Shown: positions 33,194 to 42,459 of the stretch, piece after piece | How the letters are laid out: every line of letters starts with the position of its first letter | How positions within the stretch are numbered: position 1 is the stretch's first letter | NCBI GenBank assembly: GCA_027459485.1 | Contig: DAIDIG010000005.1 | Span: forward strand, 1 to 64,000 | DNA length: 64,000 nucleotides | Reading direction: 5' to 3' | Source of the DNA: Bdellovibrionales bacterium | Lineage (GTDB): Bacteria; Bdellovibrionota; Bdellovibrionia; Bdellovibrionales; UBA1609 | Program-made: the position numbers and the translations under genes | Notes under the pieces: generated by a model | Databases searched by the model: none | What the model saw: the letters and a program-made list of their open reading frames with translations, nothing else | What the model was told of the DNA's origin: nothing

Positions 33194-35017
33194 TTAATCT
33201 TGTTTTTTCGCAGCGTCTTTCAGCGCGTCACCAAAAAGTTCACCGAGGCTCGTTTTGGACGAGGTCGTGGCTTTCTTCACGTAATCAGCGACATCCGCTT
33301 TCTGCTCACGCAGCTTCACAAGTTTAGCACTCAACGCGATTTTTCGCGCGTCTTTGTCGATCGAAATCACTTCGGCTCGAATCGTGTCGTCAACTTTCAC
33401 GACGTCTTCGGGTTTGTCGACACGTTTAGTGGCCAATTCCGAAATATGGATCAACCCTTCAACGTTTTCAGCGAGTTCAACAAACACACCGAAATCCGCC
33501 GTCTTCACAACGCGCACGTCGTGCTGTGACCCGATTGGGAACGTTTGATCGACCATCGACCACGGGTCCGCCTCAAGTTGTTTAATGCCGAGGCTAAAGC
33601 GTTCGTTTTCGATATCAACGCCCAAGACCACCGCGCGCACGCGCTCGCCTTTTTGGAACATTTCAGATGGATGGTTCACACGTTTCGTCCATGAAAAATC
33701 GGAAACATGCACAAGGCCATCGATACCTTCTTCAACGCCGACAAAAATACCGAAGTCCGTCACCGACTTGACTTCGCCTTCGATGATCGTGCCTGGCGGA
33801 TAGGTATCTTTCAGTTCGACCCACGGGTTCGGCTCAAGTTGCTTCAAGCCAAGGCTGATGCGACGGTTCGTCTGATCGACTTCGAGAACCTGAACTTCGA
33901 CTTCGTCGTCCACTTTCAAAAGTTGGTTCGGGTGTTTCACCCGCTTTGTCCAGCTCATTTCAGAAACGTGGATAAGACCTTCAACGCCTTCGGCGAGTTC
34001 GACAAACGCGCCGTACTCAGTCAGGCTCACAACTCGCCCCTTCACTTTTTGACCGGGCACGAATTCGGCGGCTACCTTAGTCCACGGGTCGGGTTTCAAC
34101 TGCTTGAGACCCAAGCTCACGCGCTCTTTTGAATTATCGTATTTGAGCACCATGACTTCGAGTTCGTCACCGACATTGAGCACTTCAGACGGGTGCTTGA
34201 TTCGGCCCCAGCTCATGTCCGTGATGTGCAAAAGACCATCCATGCCCCCAAGATCGATAAAGGCACCATAATCGGTTATATTTTTCACTATTCCGCGTAC
34301 GACCGATCCTTCTTTCATCGAATCAAGCGTTTGCGACCGGAGGTTTTCGCGTTCCGCTTCGAGCAGCGCGCGGCGGGAGAGAACGATATTGCCACGGCGT
34401 TTGTTGAATTTAATGACTTTAAATTTGTAGGTTTTGCCGATGTATTGGTCCATGTTACGAACGGGGCGCAAATCAATTTGACTGCCTGGTAAAAACGCCT
34501 TCACGCCGATATCGACGCTCAAGCCGCCTTTCACTTTGGCGATTATCGTCCCCTCGATCACTTCTTCGTTTTCGGCCGCGCGAGAAATGTCATCCCAGGC
34601 GCGCAGCATATCGGCTTTGTCTTTTGACAAAACGATCATGCCATTTTCATTTTCAATTTTATCGATATAGACTTGAACTTCCTGACCGACTTGCACGTTT
34701 CGCGCGCCTTCAACCATGCGAAATTCACTGATGGGGATAAGCCCCTCACTTTTATAGTTAATATCCACAAGCACATAGTCGTCTTGAACTTCAACGACCC
34801 GCCCGTTCACCACGTCGCCGACTTTGAAGTCTTGTTTATCAACTTCGGCTTTAAAGAGTCTTTCAAACGATTCGTCGGGGCGTTTTTTGTCGAACGTAAA
34901 CAAGCTCGGATTCGCCGGAACTTGATCATCATTGGCGTCTAATGCGGCCAACACCTCTTCCAAGGCCACCTTCGCCTTTGATTTGCTGTGTGCTTTATTA
35001 CTATCTGTCATGTGCAA
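33194..35017 (-). CDS. rpsA: 30S ribosomal protein S1
   Basis: 607 residues with six S1 RNA-binding domains. The first two are diverged (VVNGRVVEVQDDYVLVDI, IEGTIIAKVKGGLSVDIG) and dock S1 on the ribosome; the last four share GxVxxxxxYGAFVxL..GLxHxSEMSW and bind mRNA. The start is TTG at 35017: AGGAGG lies 6 bases upstream of it but 12 bases before the next ATG (35011). A stable hairpin lies just upstream in the leader. It follows cmk, the common cmk-rpsA pair. Confidence 0.95.
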   Translation of the reverse strand: MHMTDSNKAHSKSKAKVALEEVLAALDANDDQVPANPSLFTFDKKRPDESFERLFKAEVDKQDFKVGDVVNGRVVEVQDDYVLVDINYKSEGLIPISEFRMVEGARNVQVGQEVQVYIDKIENENGMIVLSKDKADMLRAWDDISRAAENEEVIEGTIIAKVKGGLSVDIGVKAFLPGSQIDLRPVRNMDQYIGKTYKFKVIKFNKRRGNIVLSRRALLEAERENLRSQTLDSMKEGSVVRGIVKNITDYGAFIDLGGMDGLLHITDMSWGRIKHPSEVLNVGDELEVMVLKYDNSKERVSLGLKQLKPDPWTKVAAEFVPGQKVKGRVVSLTEYGAFVELAEGVEGLIHVSEMSWTKRVKHPNQLLKVDDEVEVQVLEVDQTNRRISLGLKQLEPNPWVELKDTYPPGTIIEGEVKSVTDFGIFVGVEEGIDGLVHVSDFSWTKRVNHPSEMFQKGERVRAVVLGVDIENERFSLGIKQLEADPWSMVDQTFPIGSQHDVRVVKTADFGVFVELAENVEGLIHISELATKRVDKPEDVVKVDDTIRAEVISIDKDARKIALSAKLVKLREQKADVADYVKKATTSSKTSLGELFGDALKDAAKKQD

Positions 35018-35032
35018 TTGTTACCTCCTGCG

Positions 35033-35068
35033 GGAAGTCCACTCAGTCCGGCCGGAAGGGTGAACTCC
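35033..35068 (-). promoter_or_regulatory. Structured rpsA leader
   Basis: On the reverse strand GGAGTTCAC pairs with GTGGACTTCC, a 9-bp stem with one bulge. The loop contains the self-complementary TCCGGCCGGA. It ends about 5 nt before the AGGAGG of rpsA, a good position for translational control of S1 synthesis. Confidence 0.45.
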
Positions 35069-35120
35069 AGCAGGCCAGGTATCGGTCCCTTATTATTTTT
35101 TGAGCAAGCGCTCTCGGTAC

Positions 35121-35807
35121 TTATAAGTGTGAGAGGCTTTGTTGGGCAAGCTCTTTCCCAATAACGGCGTCAACTTGTTCAACCACTTGGTCCAGGGTCA
35201 AAGCCGTTGTGTCTATAATGTGAGCCTGAGTCGGGATTTGCATGGGAGCCGTCTGGCGGGAGCTATCTTGATAATCGCGTTGAACCTGGGCCTGGCGCAT
35301 TTCTTCAACATTACCGCCTTGTTGCCGGGCCCGTCGGGCGGCTCGATCGAGAGTGCCGGCCGTCAAATAAAATTTCACATTGGCGTCAGGGAAAACAATC
35401 GTGCCGCAATCTCGCCCCTCGGCCACCAGCGCGTCCAAGCTGTCGGCACACGCTCGTTGGGCCCCGAGCAAGTTCGCACGGACTTTGGGGTACCGGCTAA
35501 CCAAACTCGCGGCAAGACCGATGTCTTCAGCGTAAATTTCGTCCGTCACGTCTTCGCTTCGCAAAAATACCTTCGTGCGATCATCGCCCATTTCAACGCG
35601 CCAAATGGATGACAGGCATAGATTCGCGAGTGCGTCCTCATCGTTCACAGATACGTTCTCGCGCGAGGCTACAAATGCAAGTCCACGGTAAAAAGCTCCC
35701 GTTGAGATCCAAGCCCAACCGCGCTTCAAAGCAAGCAAGCGGCTCACTGACGTCTTGCCCGAAGCCGCAGGCCCATCGATGGTGACAATAAAGGATGCTG
35801 ACCGCAT
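35121..35807 (-). CDS. cmk: Cytidylate kinase
   Basis: 228 residues. P-loop IDGPAASGKTSVSR at residues 10-23, GWAWISTGAFYRGLA (CMP-binding Thr-Gly-x-x-Tyr/Phe-R) and VAEGRDCGTIVFPDANVKFYL, all diagnostic of bacterial CMP kinase, followed by RRARQQG (lid). It phosphorylates CMP and dCMP with ATP. It heads the run cmk-rpsA-sppA-HIT-mce-rhomboid on the reverse strand. Its stop codon lies in the self-complementary ACTTATAAGT. Confidence 0.94.
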   Translation of the reverse strand: MRSASFIVTIDGPAASGKTSVSRLLALKRGWAWISTGAFYRGLAFVASRENVSVNDEDALANLCLSSIWRVEMGDDRTKVFLRSEDVTDEIYAEDIGLAASLVSRYPKVRANLLGAQRACADSLDALVAEGRDCGTIVFPDANVKFYLTAGTLDRAARRARQQGGNVEEMRQAQVQRDYQDSSRQTAPMQIPTQAHIIDTTALTLDQVVEQVDAVIGKELAQQSLSHL

Positions 35808-35833
35808 AAGAAATTTAAAATAGGATCAGACCT

Positions 35834-37225
35834 ATGTCCTGGTCAATCGGATTGCACCTTGGCGATCATCTCGTCGATATCGTCGCTAAAAACCTTGAAG
35901 ACCGGTCCACGGTGAAACGGCGCTTTTTTTTCCCACACACGAACGCCGAAGCCGCGCTTGGGCTGGTTTTACAGGAGTTGAACTTGAACGCCATTTCAAG
36001 GCTGATGCTCATGACCGATTTACCAATTCGCCTGGCCCTTAAATGTTACGGTGGTGAATCTGCCGTTTTGATCACGTCGGGATTCGAAAATTGGCTGGAG
36101 ATGACATCGCCTATAAAAACGCCCAATTTTAGCAGTACCGCTCAGCGTTTTCCTATGCCGATTGAGCGCGAGCTGTTTTTCGGCGTCACGGAGCGGGTCA
36201 ATGCGCACGGAGAAATTGAGAAATCGGTGGACCCAGACGATCTCGAATTTCTCGCTGCCAAACTTCAGCTGAACCAAATTAAAAACGTCGCCGTTTGTCT
36301 TTTGCACTCGACCCTCAACAATCAGAACGAGCGTGCGATCAAAGAATATTTAGAGCCGAAAGGGTTTCGCGTACATTTGAGTTCCGCCGTTTCAACACCC
36401 GAAGCCGTCGGCTTTGCGGTTGATGAAAAAGAGCGATTTTGGACCGCAATATTGAGCGCGTATGTATTTGAAATGTTCGCTAACCGAATAAAAAAGATTC
36501 AAGCGATTTTTGAGCCGATACTCGAATCGAACGCTGTCATAACATTTGGACATTATCCACTCAGCGACTTATGGAACGGCCAAGTGCCCCTGTTACAAAC
36601 GGCCAACCTATTCTACGAGCAGCTTGCTAAAAACATCGCGGGCAATGGCCCAGTTTTTTATGCAGGAACCGATTTTTTTGCATTACTGCACGGTGGTGGG
36701 CGCCGCCAAACGAGCTGGAACTCACCTTGGGGTCCTGTCGCGCTGTCGGCTCCGGCACATGCGACAACGCGAATCCGCCCGCTCACATCGCTTGCCAAAA
36801 ATTTTATTTCGCCGATCGGTTTTTCATCGGAATACGGCACGTACGATCAGGGGCCAATGATTTTCGGGCGCAGCCAGGTACCTACTTTTTTTGATTTAAT
36901 GGCGCTCAATATCAATCCGAAAGACGAGTGCATCGCGAGAAAAATAGCCGAGCCGACTATTGAGCGCGGCCGGCGTAACCTGATCGAACAATTATCGGCT
37001 TACAAACGAAGCTTCACCGACGTCCATTCTCTAACTGGTGAGGAACTCGGAGCCCGCTTGTTCGAACTCGGTTGCGAAATTCTCCGGGATGAAATTCACG
37101 CCCACTTGCTCGACGCGAACGCAGCGGCGAAATTGCAAATCTGCGGTCCGCTGGCCGCGACTCTTGCTAAACCGTTGAGAGGCCGGCTCGTCGACCCCGC
37201 ATTGGAGCCGCCATGCATCGATTGA
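35834..37225 (+). CDS. Degenerate hydantoinase/oxoprolinase A-like protein
   Basis: 463 residues, shorter than HyuA (about 680). It shares the HyuA order: an N-terminal actin-like fold, AVCLLHSTLNNQNERAIKEYL and STPEAVGFAVDEKERFWTAILSAYV, then YDQGPMIFGRSQVPTFFDL (like the GPACYGRGG.PTVTDA motif). The N-terminal phosphate loop, normally DxGGTFTD, reads HLGDHLVD, so ATP binding is doubtful. It overlaps the next gene (HyuB-like) by 13 bp, so the two form a complex or an enzyme with relaxed chemistry. Substrate unknown. Confidence 0.7.
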   Translation: MSWSIGLHLGDHLVDIVAKNLEDRSTVKRRFFFPHTNAEAALGLVLQELNLNAISRLMLMTDLPIRLALKCYGGESAVLITSGFENWLEMTSPIKTPNFSSTAQRFPMPIERELFFGVTERVNAHGEIEKSVDPDDLEFLAAKLQLNQIKNVAVCLLHSTLNNQNERAIKEYLEPKGFRVHLSSAVSTPEAVGFAVDEKERFWTAILSAYVFEMFANRIKKIQAIFEPILESNAVITFGHYPLSDLWNGQVPLLQTANLFYEQLAKNIAGNGPVFYAGTDFFALLHGGGRRQTSWNSPWGPVALSAPAHATTRIRPLTSLAKNFISPIGFSSEYGTYDQGPMIFGRSQVPTFFDLMALNINPKDECIARKIAEPTIERGRRNLIEQLSAYKRSFTDVHSLTGEELGARLFELGCEILRDEIHAHLLDANAAAKLQICGPLAATLAKPLRGRLVDPALEPPCID

Positions 37226-38685
37226 CAAGTTTGCGGCTTTACGAAAAATGCCGCAGCCTAATGACCCCACTTCAGCGGTCCGCACTTTTAACTGCGGATT
37301 TAGAAATTCTTTACCTCAAACCCGAATCGTTGAGCGACTTGGGCACACTCCCGCAGTCTGTCGAAGTCACTCACAAATATTTGCAGTTGTACGACGGCGA
37401 TATCACTCTTACGAGCGACCCCTACTCGGGTGGCACGGTCGTGACATCTCCGACTCTTGTCATGGGGGTCGGCAATTGCCAAAAGAAGACCGGCGCCGAA
37501 AAGGGCAAAGTACCAGCTGAAATTTTGGTCGCCGCACGACTGACCTTCCAGGCCAAACCGGGCCAGCCAAAAACGATCGACGACGAGGGGCTGCGAATCC
37601 CGCCGACCCCGATCTATTCTCAAACGACGCGTCTCAACACGGCCGTCACTGACGCGATCAAGAGCCATCCGCTGGCGCCGGCGGATCTCATCCCGAGGGT
37701 AGAAGCCGAAATCGAGAAGCTTTTGAAGCTGCGGGTTCTTCTTAAAGAAGAATTACGTGGTGGAGTTTTTGATCGCGCAACGGTCCGCCAGTTTTTGGCT
37801 GATTGTGAACGCGAGTTCGCCCATCAGCTGGATGAGTTTTCAGAAGGGGTGGGAACATCCGAACTCGGTCTCAGCGAGACTGAGACAATTCGGGTTAAAG
37901 CCGAAATTCACGACGGGAGCGTTCACTTCGATTTCACCGGTACAACCCCCGGCAAAAACATTTTTATCACCGATTCTTGCACAATCGGCACAGCCGTCGG
38001 TACGTTTATTTCGCTTTTTAAAGCGGAAGTGCCAGTGAACACAGGTGTACTTTCTCGGTTCGAGATCAAAGCGCCACGAGATACGCTCGTCAATTCTTCA
38101 TTCCCTCGACCATTGTTTCTTGGCCACACTGATGGAGTTAGCTTTTTAGCAAACGCCGTACTGTTAGCTCTTAGTCACATCGACCCGAAACTCAGCTGGG
38201 CGATGACGGGCCCCAGCTATTGCGCTGTTGAGCTGAAATTTGAAAATGGGAGTGCACATTACACTTCTCTCCCTTCAGGAGTTGGCGCGACAAATGCCGG
38301 GCCTGGTCTTGATGGAGCCATTGCCTGGCGCAAATTTGTATTCGGGCATTCCGTTGAAGAGGTGGAGCGAAAATTCCCGGTGCAACTTCTTCATTGCGGT
38401 TTTCGTGCCAATTCCAATGGCCAAGGTAAATTCACGGGTGGTCTCGGCGCGTCCGAATCGCTGCGCTTACTCGAGCCCGCCGTTCTGCGCTGGAGCTATT
38501 TGAAGGCGCCCCAAAAGCCGATCGGTCTCAATGGCGGTAAATCGGGTCAAGATTCAGAGATTATTGTCCAGCGGGCCAGCGGACAAAAAACGGTGCTACC
38601 ATTCGCGGGCGAAATGACACTGCAAGCAGGCGACATTATTACAATGCTCTCTGCCGGTGGCGGCGGATACGGCACTTTAGACTAA
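37213..38685 (+). CDS. Hydantoinase B/oxoprolinase B-like protein
   Basis: 490 residues. HyuB-type motifs: SDPYSGGTVVTSPTLVMGVG (like NDPYxGGTHxxD), VHFDFTGTTPG, GVGATNAGPGLDGA and FRANSNGQGKFTGGLGASESL. HyuB-type subunits open the ring of hydantoins or 5-oxoproline with ATP from HyuA. The family metal/substrate positions are only partly kept (for example no His after GG in DPYSGG), in line with the degenerate partner. Its stop overlaps the end of the convergent threonine deaminase gene by 4 bp. Confidence 0.75.
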   Translation: MHRLTSLRLYEKCRSLMTPLQRSALLTADLEILYLKPESLSDLGTLPQSVEVTHKYLQLYDGDITLTSDPYSGGTVVTSPTLVMGVGNCQKKTGAEKGKVPAEILVAARLTFQAKPGQPKTIDDEGLRIPPTPIYSQTTRLNTAVTDAIKSHPLAPADLIPRVEAEIEKLLKLRVLLKEELRGGVFDRATVRQFLADCEREFAHQLDEFSEGVGTSELGLSETETIRVKAEIHDGSVHFDFTGTTPGKNIFITDSCTIGTAVGTFISLFKAEVPVNTGVLSRFEIKAPRDTLVNSSFPRPLFLGHTDGVSFLANAVLLALSHIDPKLSWAMTGPSYCAVELKFENGSAHYTSLPSGVGATNAGPGLDGAIAWRKFVFGHSVEEVERKFPVQLLHCGFRANSNGQGKFTGGLGASESLRLLEPAVLRWSYLKAPQKPIGLNGGKSGQDSEIIVQRASGQKTVLPFAGEMTLQAGDIITMLSAGGGGYGTLD

Positions 38686-39884
38686 ATAATTCGCACTCCC
38701 TCACGCGTTAGTGCTTCGCGAATTTCAGCGATATGCTCACGATTCTTAGTTTCAAGAATAAAAGAAATTCGTGTTTCGCGAATTTGCAAGATCGGGTCAA
38801 TGCGGTCATGTTCGACCTGCAGAATATTTGCGCCACTCGCCGCGACAACTCCAGTGAGCCGATGAAGCGTGCCGGGGCGATCGTCGACCACAACTGAAAT
38901 ACGCGTCATTCGCCCGTTTCGGGTCAAACCACGATCCAAAATTTCGCCCATGAGCGTGAGATCAATGTTGCCGCCACCAATCACAAGGCATGTCCGCTTG
39001 CCGAGCCGTGCTCCCAACTGTTTAGCTGCGGCATAAGTGATCGCACCCGAACCTTCAGCTACCGCTTTCGCCCGCTCAAGCAGAAAGACAATGGACTCAG
39101 CGATATCATCTTCGCTGATCGTGATGACATCGTCGACAAGCGGCTCGATGAAACTTCGAAACATCGTCTCGCTCGGAGCTTTCACTGCAATACCGTCGGC
39201 GATTGACATACAGGATGATCTTTTTACGGGCGCAACGCTTCGAAACATTTCGGCCATAGCGGGGGCATTGCCAGCGACCGCTCCATAGACTTTTACAGAT
39301 GGTCGCTTTGACTTAATCGCGGTGGCAATACCGGAAATCAGACCACCGCCACCAATTGCCACGACCACCGAGTCGACATCCGGCAAATCTTCTAAAATTT
39401 CCAGGCCGATCGTCCCTTGACCGGCGACTATCAGCGGATCTTCGAAAGCGTGAATGAAAATCGAACCGGTCGACTTCTCGAGTTCACGCGCGTGCTGGTA
39501 CGCTTCGTCGTAAATATCGCCCTCGAGCAAAACGCGCGCACCATAGTTGCGTGTCGCCTCTTGTTTTACAATAGACGACGTTCTCGGCATCACAACAGTC
39601 GATTGAACCCCCAAAAGATTTGAACTCAGCGCGACACCTTGCGCGTGGTTGCCGGCCGAAGCGGCAATCACCCCGCGCTTTTTATCCGCGTCAGAAAGGG
39701 TCGAAATTTTGTTAAGCGCACCGCGGATTTTAAAACTTCCCGTTCGCTGCAAATTTTCAAATTTAAAGAACGTATCGGCGCCGATGGTTCGGCTCGCGGT
39801 TGTCGAATGTTCGACGGGAGTTCGGCGCGCGACACCCGCAATTCGTTCGCGTGCAGCTTCGATATCGGCGAGTTGAATTTTCAT
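38682..39884 (-). CDS. ilvA: Threonine ammonia-lyase with ACT domain
   Basis: 400 residues, fold-type II PLP enzyme. PLP lysine K52 in NLQRTGSFKIRGA, the glycine-rich phosphate loop IGGGGLISGIA and AAKQLGARLGKRTCLVIGGGNID. The C-terminal 75 residues are one ACT domain (ISVVVDDRPGTLHRLTGVVAASGANI), which fits the medium-length threonine dehydratase class. It makes 2-oxobutyrate for isoleucine synthesis; catabolic TdcB-type use is possible. The ATG at 39884 starts the conserved part; a GTG at 39905 would add seven residues. Confidence 0.88.
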   Translation of the reverse strand: MKIQLADIEAARERIAGVARRTPVEHSTTASRTIGADTFFKFENLQRTGSFKIRGALNKISTLSDADKKRGVIAASAGNHAQGVALSSNLLGVQSTVVMPRTSSIVKQEATRNYGARVLLEGDIYDEAYQHARELEKSTGSIFIHAFEDPLIVAGQGTIGLEILEDLPDVDSVVVAIGGGGLISGIATAIKSKRPSVKVYGAVAGNAPAMAEMFRSVAPVKRSSCMSIADGIAVKAPSETMFRSFIEPLVDDVITISEDDIAESIVFLLERAKAVAEGSGAITYAAAKQLGARLGKRTCLVIGGGNIDLTLMGEILDRGLTRNGRMTRISVVVDDRPGTLHRLTGVVAASGANILQVEHDRIDPILQIRETRISFILETKNREHIAEIREALTREGVRII

Positions 39885-39938
39885 GAGGGCCCCATCCGCC
39901 AGCACTATCAGCTGACGCTTTCTGGCGCCATCGTATTC

Positions 39939-40169
39939 TTAAAAACTCTCCCAGTAAACAGTCAGGCCAAGCAGCGGGGCAAATTCCCCCGGCAAATCCG
40001 GCGGTCGGAGCATGCGATCACTCAAGATAGGGGTCAATCGATCATCGAAATAATGGAAGCGGGCCATCGGCTTACCGCAGTGATCGCAGTGTTCGATGTG
40101 CTCGTGTCCATCGCGATGACTGATTTCACCGCATAAATGACAGCGGCGGAAATATAATGGTTTTTCCAT
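39939..40169 (-). CDS. Small zinc-ribbon protein
   Basis: 76 residues with C10xxC13 and C28xxC31, spaced as in a zinc ribbon, and a His-rich stretch between them (SHRDGHEHIEH). The C-terminal 40 residues carry no motif. No ribosome-binding site precedes the ATG, and the best promoter places +1 at the ATG itself, so the mRNA may be leaderless. Function unknown; likely nucleic-acid or protein binding. Confidence 0.7.
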   Translation of the reverse strand: MEKPLYFRRCHLCGEISHRDGHEHIEHCDHCGKPMARFHYFDDRLTPILSDRMLRPPDLPGEFAPLLGLTVYWESF

Positions 40170-40175
40170 AGTGAC

Positions 40176-40205
40176 ATTTTAGCCGGAACCTAGACTAAAG
40201 GCCAA
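40176..40205 (-). promoter_or_regulatory. Promoter of the zinc-ribbon gene, leaderless type
   Basis: Reverse strand TTGGCC (40200-40205), 18-bp spacer, TAAAAT (40176-40181). The start codon begins 7 bases after the -10 box, where +1 is expected. The rest of 40206-40327 shows nothing further. Confidence 0.45.
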
Positions 40206-40327
40206 TTTGGCGGCGCGAGTTAAGTTATGAACTCGACGAAGGATTCACTGTCTCAAAATTGTACAGCAGGTTCGGTACAGTTCCCGACGCCGATGGCCAT
40301 CCAGAAATGTGTTTGGCCTCTCTTTTT

Positions 40328-41479
40328 CTAACTGCGGCTACGCGACTCGGCCTGCGACAAAATATTTGTTATGGCAGACTCTATTTTCGCGAATGGGATC
40401 TGCTCGACGCAGGGGAAGCGCTGATCAAAATGATATCGGCAATGGTGGTGACAATCAAAGCATTCACGCTTGTCATAAACCGCATGCAAAGCCGGATCGC
40501 TCGAATGAAAATGATGAAAATTGCCCCCCGGCATAATCATAACCGTTGGCCGCCCCATGATCCAAGACGCATGACCGAGGCCCGTTTCATTTGTCAGCGT
40601 GAATCGCGCCCCCGCGAGAATACCCAATGACTCCTCGATCGACGTTTTTGTCGTGAGGTCGATCACCCGCTCTGTGGCAGCTAACGACTCCAGCTCAGAA
40701 ATTCTATCAGCCGATAAAAAGACGGCGGACCACCCTGTTCTTTGAATTGTACTTCTTGCGAGCTCGATGAACCGGCCGCGCGGGTAGGTACGACGACTAT
40801 CGCCAGTCGAAGGCAAAACGCAAAAATAGTTCGCCGGGAGCGGCCGATCCACTTTCGGTAGCCCCTCGGTGGGTAAAAATGGCCGTGAGACCGATGGGTC
40901 GAATGGGTGTTCAAACGCAGCTTCGAGCAGAAAATGCTCTTTGCGATGGGCGCCACACAAAAATTTCGAATCCGGCTGCTCATCGGGTGGATGCGCACCG
41001 AGCCGGGTGTACAAATGGGCTCGTCGGCGTTTCTTCGCGGCTGGATCATCGGTTGATACAATCGCAATTTTTGGCCGCGAAAAGACCCGCGCGATTTGAT
41101 CGGCGAAGGACGATCGCAGACTCGAGGTCACGACAAGGCTCGGCCTCAGTGCTTGGAATTTAACCAGCCACTCCATCCTGTATGTGAATTCCGTGTCGAA
41201 TTTCTCTTTGTCGATCTCTAGAATTTTCGCGGGCTGCGCGTACAATAACGCGATCGAATGAACATTTGGGGTACAAACGATGTACACTTCTTTAAATCGC
41301 GATTGCAATTCGCGAATCATCGCGGTTCCAAACAAAAAGTCGCCGATAGCATCGTCTTTGACATAAATCGCGACGTCCGGATTGGGTTCGAAACTGCCCA
41401 CATATTTTCGCATCAGCACAATCGAAGCCAATCGAACCCAATGCCTTCTTAATTTATTCAAGCCTTTTGCTCCAGCCAT
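40328..41479 (-). CDS. Glycosyltransferase family 9 (heptosyltransferase-like)
   Basis: 383 residues, GT-B fold. N-terminal VAIYVKDDAIGDFLFGTAMIRELQ (family DxIGDxLL motif), PSLVVTSSLRSSFADQIARV in the acceptor domain, and the nucleotide-sugar site LTNETGLGHASWIMGRPTVMIMPGG. GT9 enzymes add heptose or similar sugars to the lipopolysaccharide core. Last gene of the reverse-strand glycan operon (polymerase/ligase, sugar epimerase, GT9); overlaps the epimerase by 22 bp. Confidence 0.87.
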   Translation of the reverse strand: MAGAKGLNKLRRHWVRLASIVLMRKYVGSFEPNPDVAIYVKDDAIGDFLFGTAMIRELQSRFKEVYIVCTPNVHSIALLYAQPAKILEIDKEKFDTEFTYRMEWLVKFQALRPSLVVTSSLRSSFADQIARVFSRPKIAIVSTDDPAAKKRRRAHLYTRLGAHPPDEQPDSKFLCGAHRKEHFLLEAAFEHPFDPSVSRPFLPTEGLPKVDRPLPANYFCVLPSTGDSRRTYPRGRFIELARSTIQRTGWSAVFLSADRISELESLAATERVIDLTTKTSIEESLGILAGARFTLTNETGLGHASWIMGRPTVMIMPGGNFHHFHSSDPALHAVYDKRECFDCHHHCRYHFDQRFPCVEQIPFAKIESAITNILSQAESRSRS

Positions 41480-42459
41480 TCACTCGTGCGGCGAAGGCCC
41501 TCGGGCAAAGAGACCTTTGGGCACCACGGTGATAAAAGCTGTTTGGCGCGCGACAAATCCGGACGTCTTTGTCTCGGATCATCTTTCGGCAGCGGTTGTC
41601 GGATGATTGTCAGCTTCTTATTCGCGTGGAGCGACCTCACTCGCTCGGCGAGTTCTAAAATAGTGAACTCGACGTCATTGCCCAGATTCACGGGCTCGGT
41701 GATATCGGATTCGGCATAACGTAAAACTCCATCCAACAAATCATCGATGTAACAAAAACTGCGGGTTTGACTGCCGTCGCCGTAAATCGTGAGAGGTTCG
41801 TTATCACGCGCCTGCTTTAAGAGGTTAATGACAACTCGCCCGTCGTGAGGGTTCATTCGAGGGCCATAGGTATTAAAAATTCGAACGAGGCCGTGTTGAG
41901 TTTTTTTCTTCCAGTTATGAGTAAACAACAGCGCTTCGCCGAAGCGTTTCGCTTCGTCGTAGCAAGAGCGGATGCCAAAGCTGTTCACCCTGCCCCAATA
42001 ACTTTCAGGTTGCGGGCTCACCTCGGGGTCACCGTATATCTCGCTCGTCGACGAAAAAATCAACCGAGCGCCACAGCCCGTGGATTTCAGCGAATCGGCG
42101 AATTCCAGAGCATTTTTAAGCCCGAGTGAATTCACCCAAAGAGTGGAAAACGCCAGTTCTTGATACAGAGGTGGTGAGGCTGGAGAGGCGAAATGAAAAA
42201 CGTGGCTGAGTTTCTGCATCCACTCGTGCGGAATACTCTTCTGCCATTGCCACGGTTCGATGACGTCGGCTTCTATGAATTTCAGCGATCGCGCGTTTGC
42301 GTGCTTAGTCAGAAAATCGATGTTCGAGCGCATCCCCGTTGAAAAGTTATCAACGGCCACGACCGGCACGTTTCGGTTCAAGAGAGCGTCGCATAGATGC
42401 GAGCCGATAAAGCCGGCGGCCCCTGTTACAACTGCGCCTTTGACCTGAAAAACACTCAC
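41458..42459 (-). CDS. NAD-dependent sugar epimerase/decarboxylase (SDR)
   Basis: 333 residues, extended short-chain dehydrogenase. NAD loop GAAGFIGSHLCDAL, VVAVDNFSTGMRSNI, active site SSTSEIYGDPE plus Y/K in YDEAKRFGEALLF, and FCYIDDLLDGVLRYAES. The overall pattern is closest to UDP-glucuronate decarboxylase (UXS, giving UDP-xylose), with dTDP-glucose dehydratase as an alternative. GTG start; the TGA of the upstream polymerase gene overlaps it (GTGA). Confidence 0.85.
   Translation of the reverse strand: MSVFQVKGAVVTGAAGFIGSHLCDALLNRNVPVVAVDNFSTGMRSNIDFLTKHANARSLKFIEADVIEPWQWQKSIPHEWMQKLSHVFHFASPASPPLYQELAFSTLWVNSLGLKNALEFADSLKSTGCGARLIFSSTSEIYGDPEVSPQPESYWGRVNSFGIRSCYDEAKRFGEALLFTHNWKKKTQHGLVRIFNTYGPRMNPHDGRVVINLLKQARDNEPLTIYGDGSQTRSFCYIDDLLDGVLRYAESDITEPVNLGNDVEFTILELAERVRSLHANKKLTIIRQPLPKDDPRQRRPDLSRAKQLLSPWCPKVSLPEGLRRTSEWLEQKA

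Noticed and set aside
40259-40630. Forward frame of 123 codons in the gap before GT9
   Set aside because: Mostly overlaps the GT9 gene on the other strand; no ribosome-binding site or domain.
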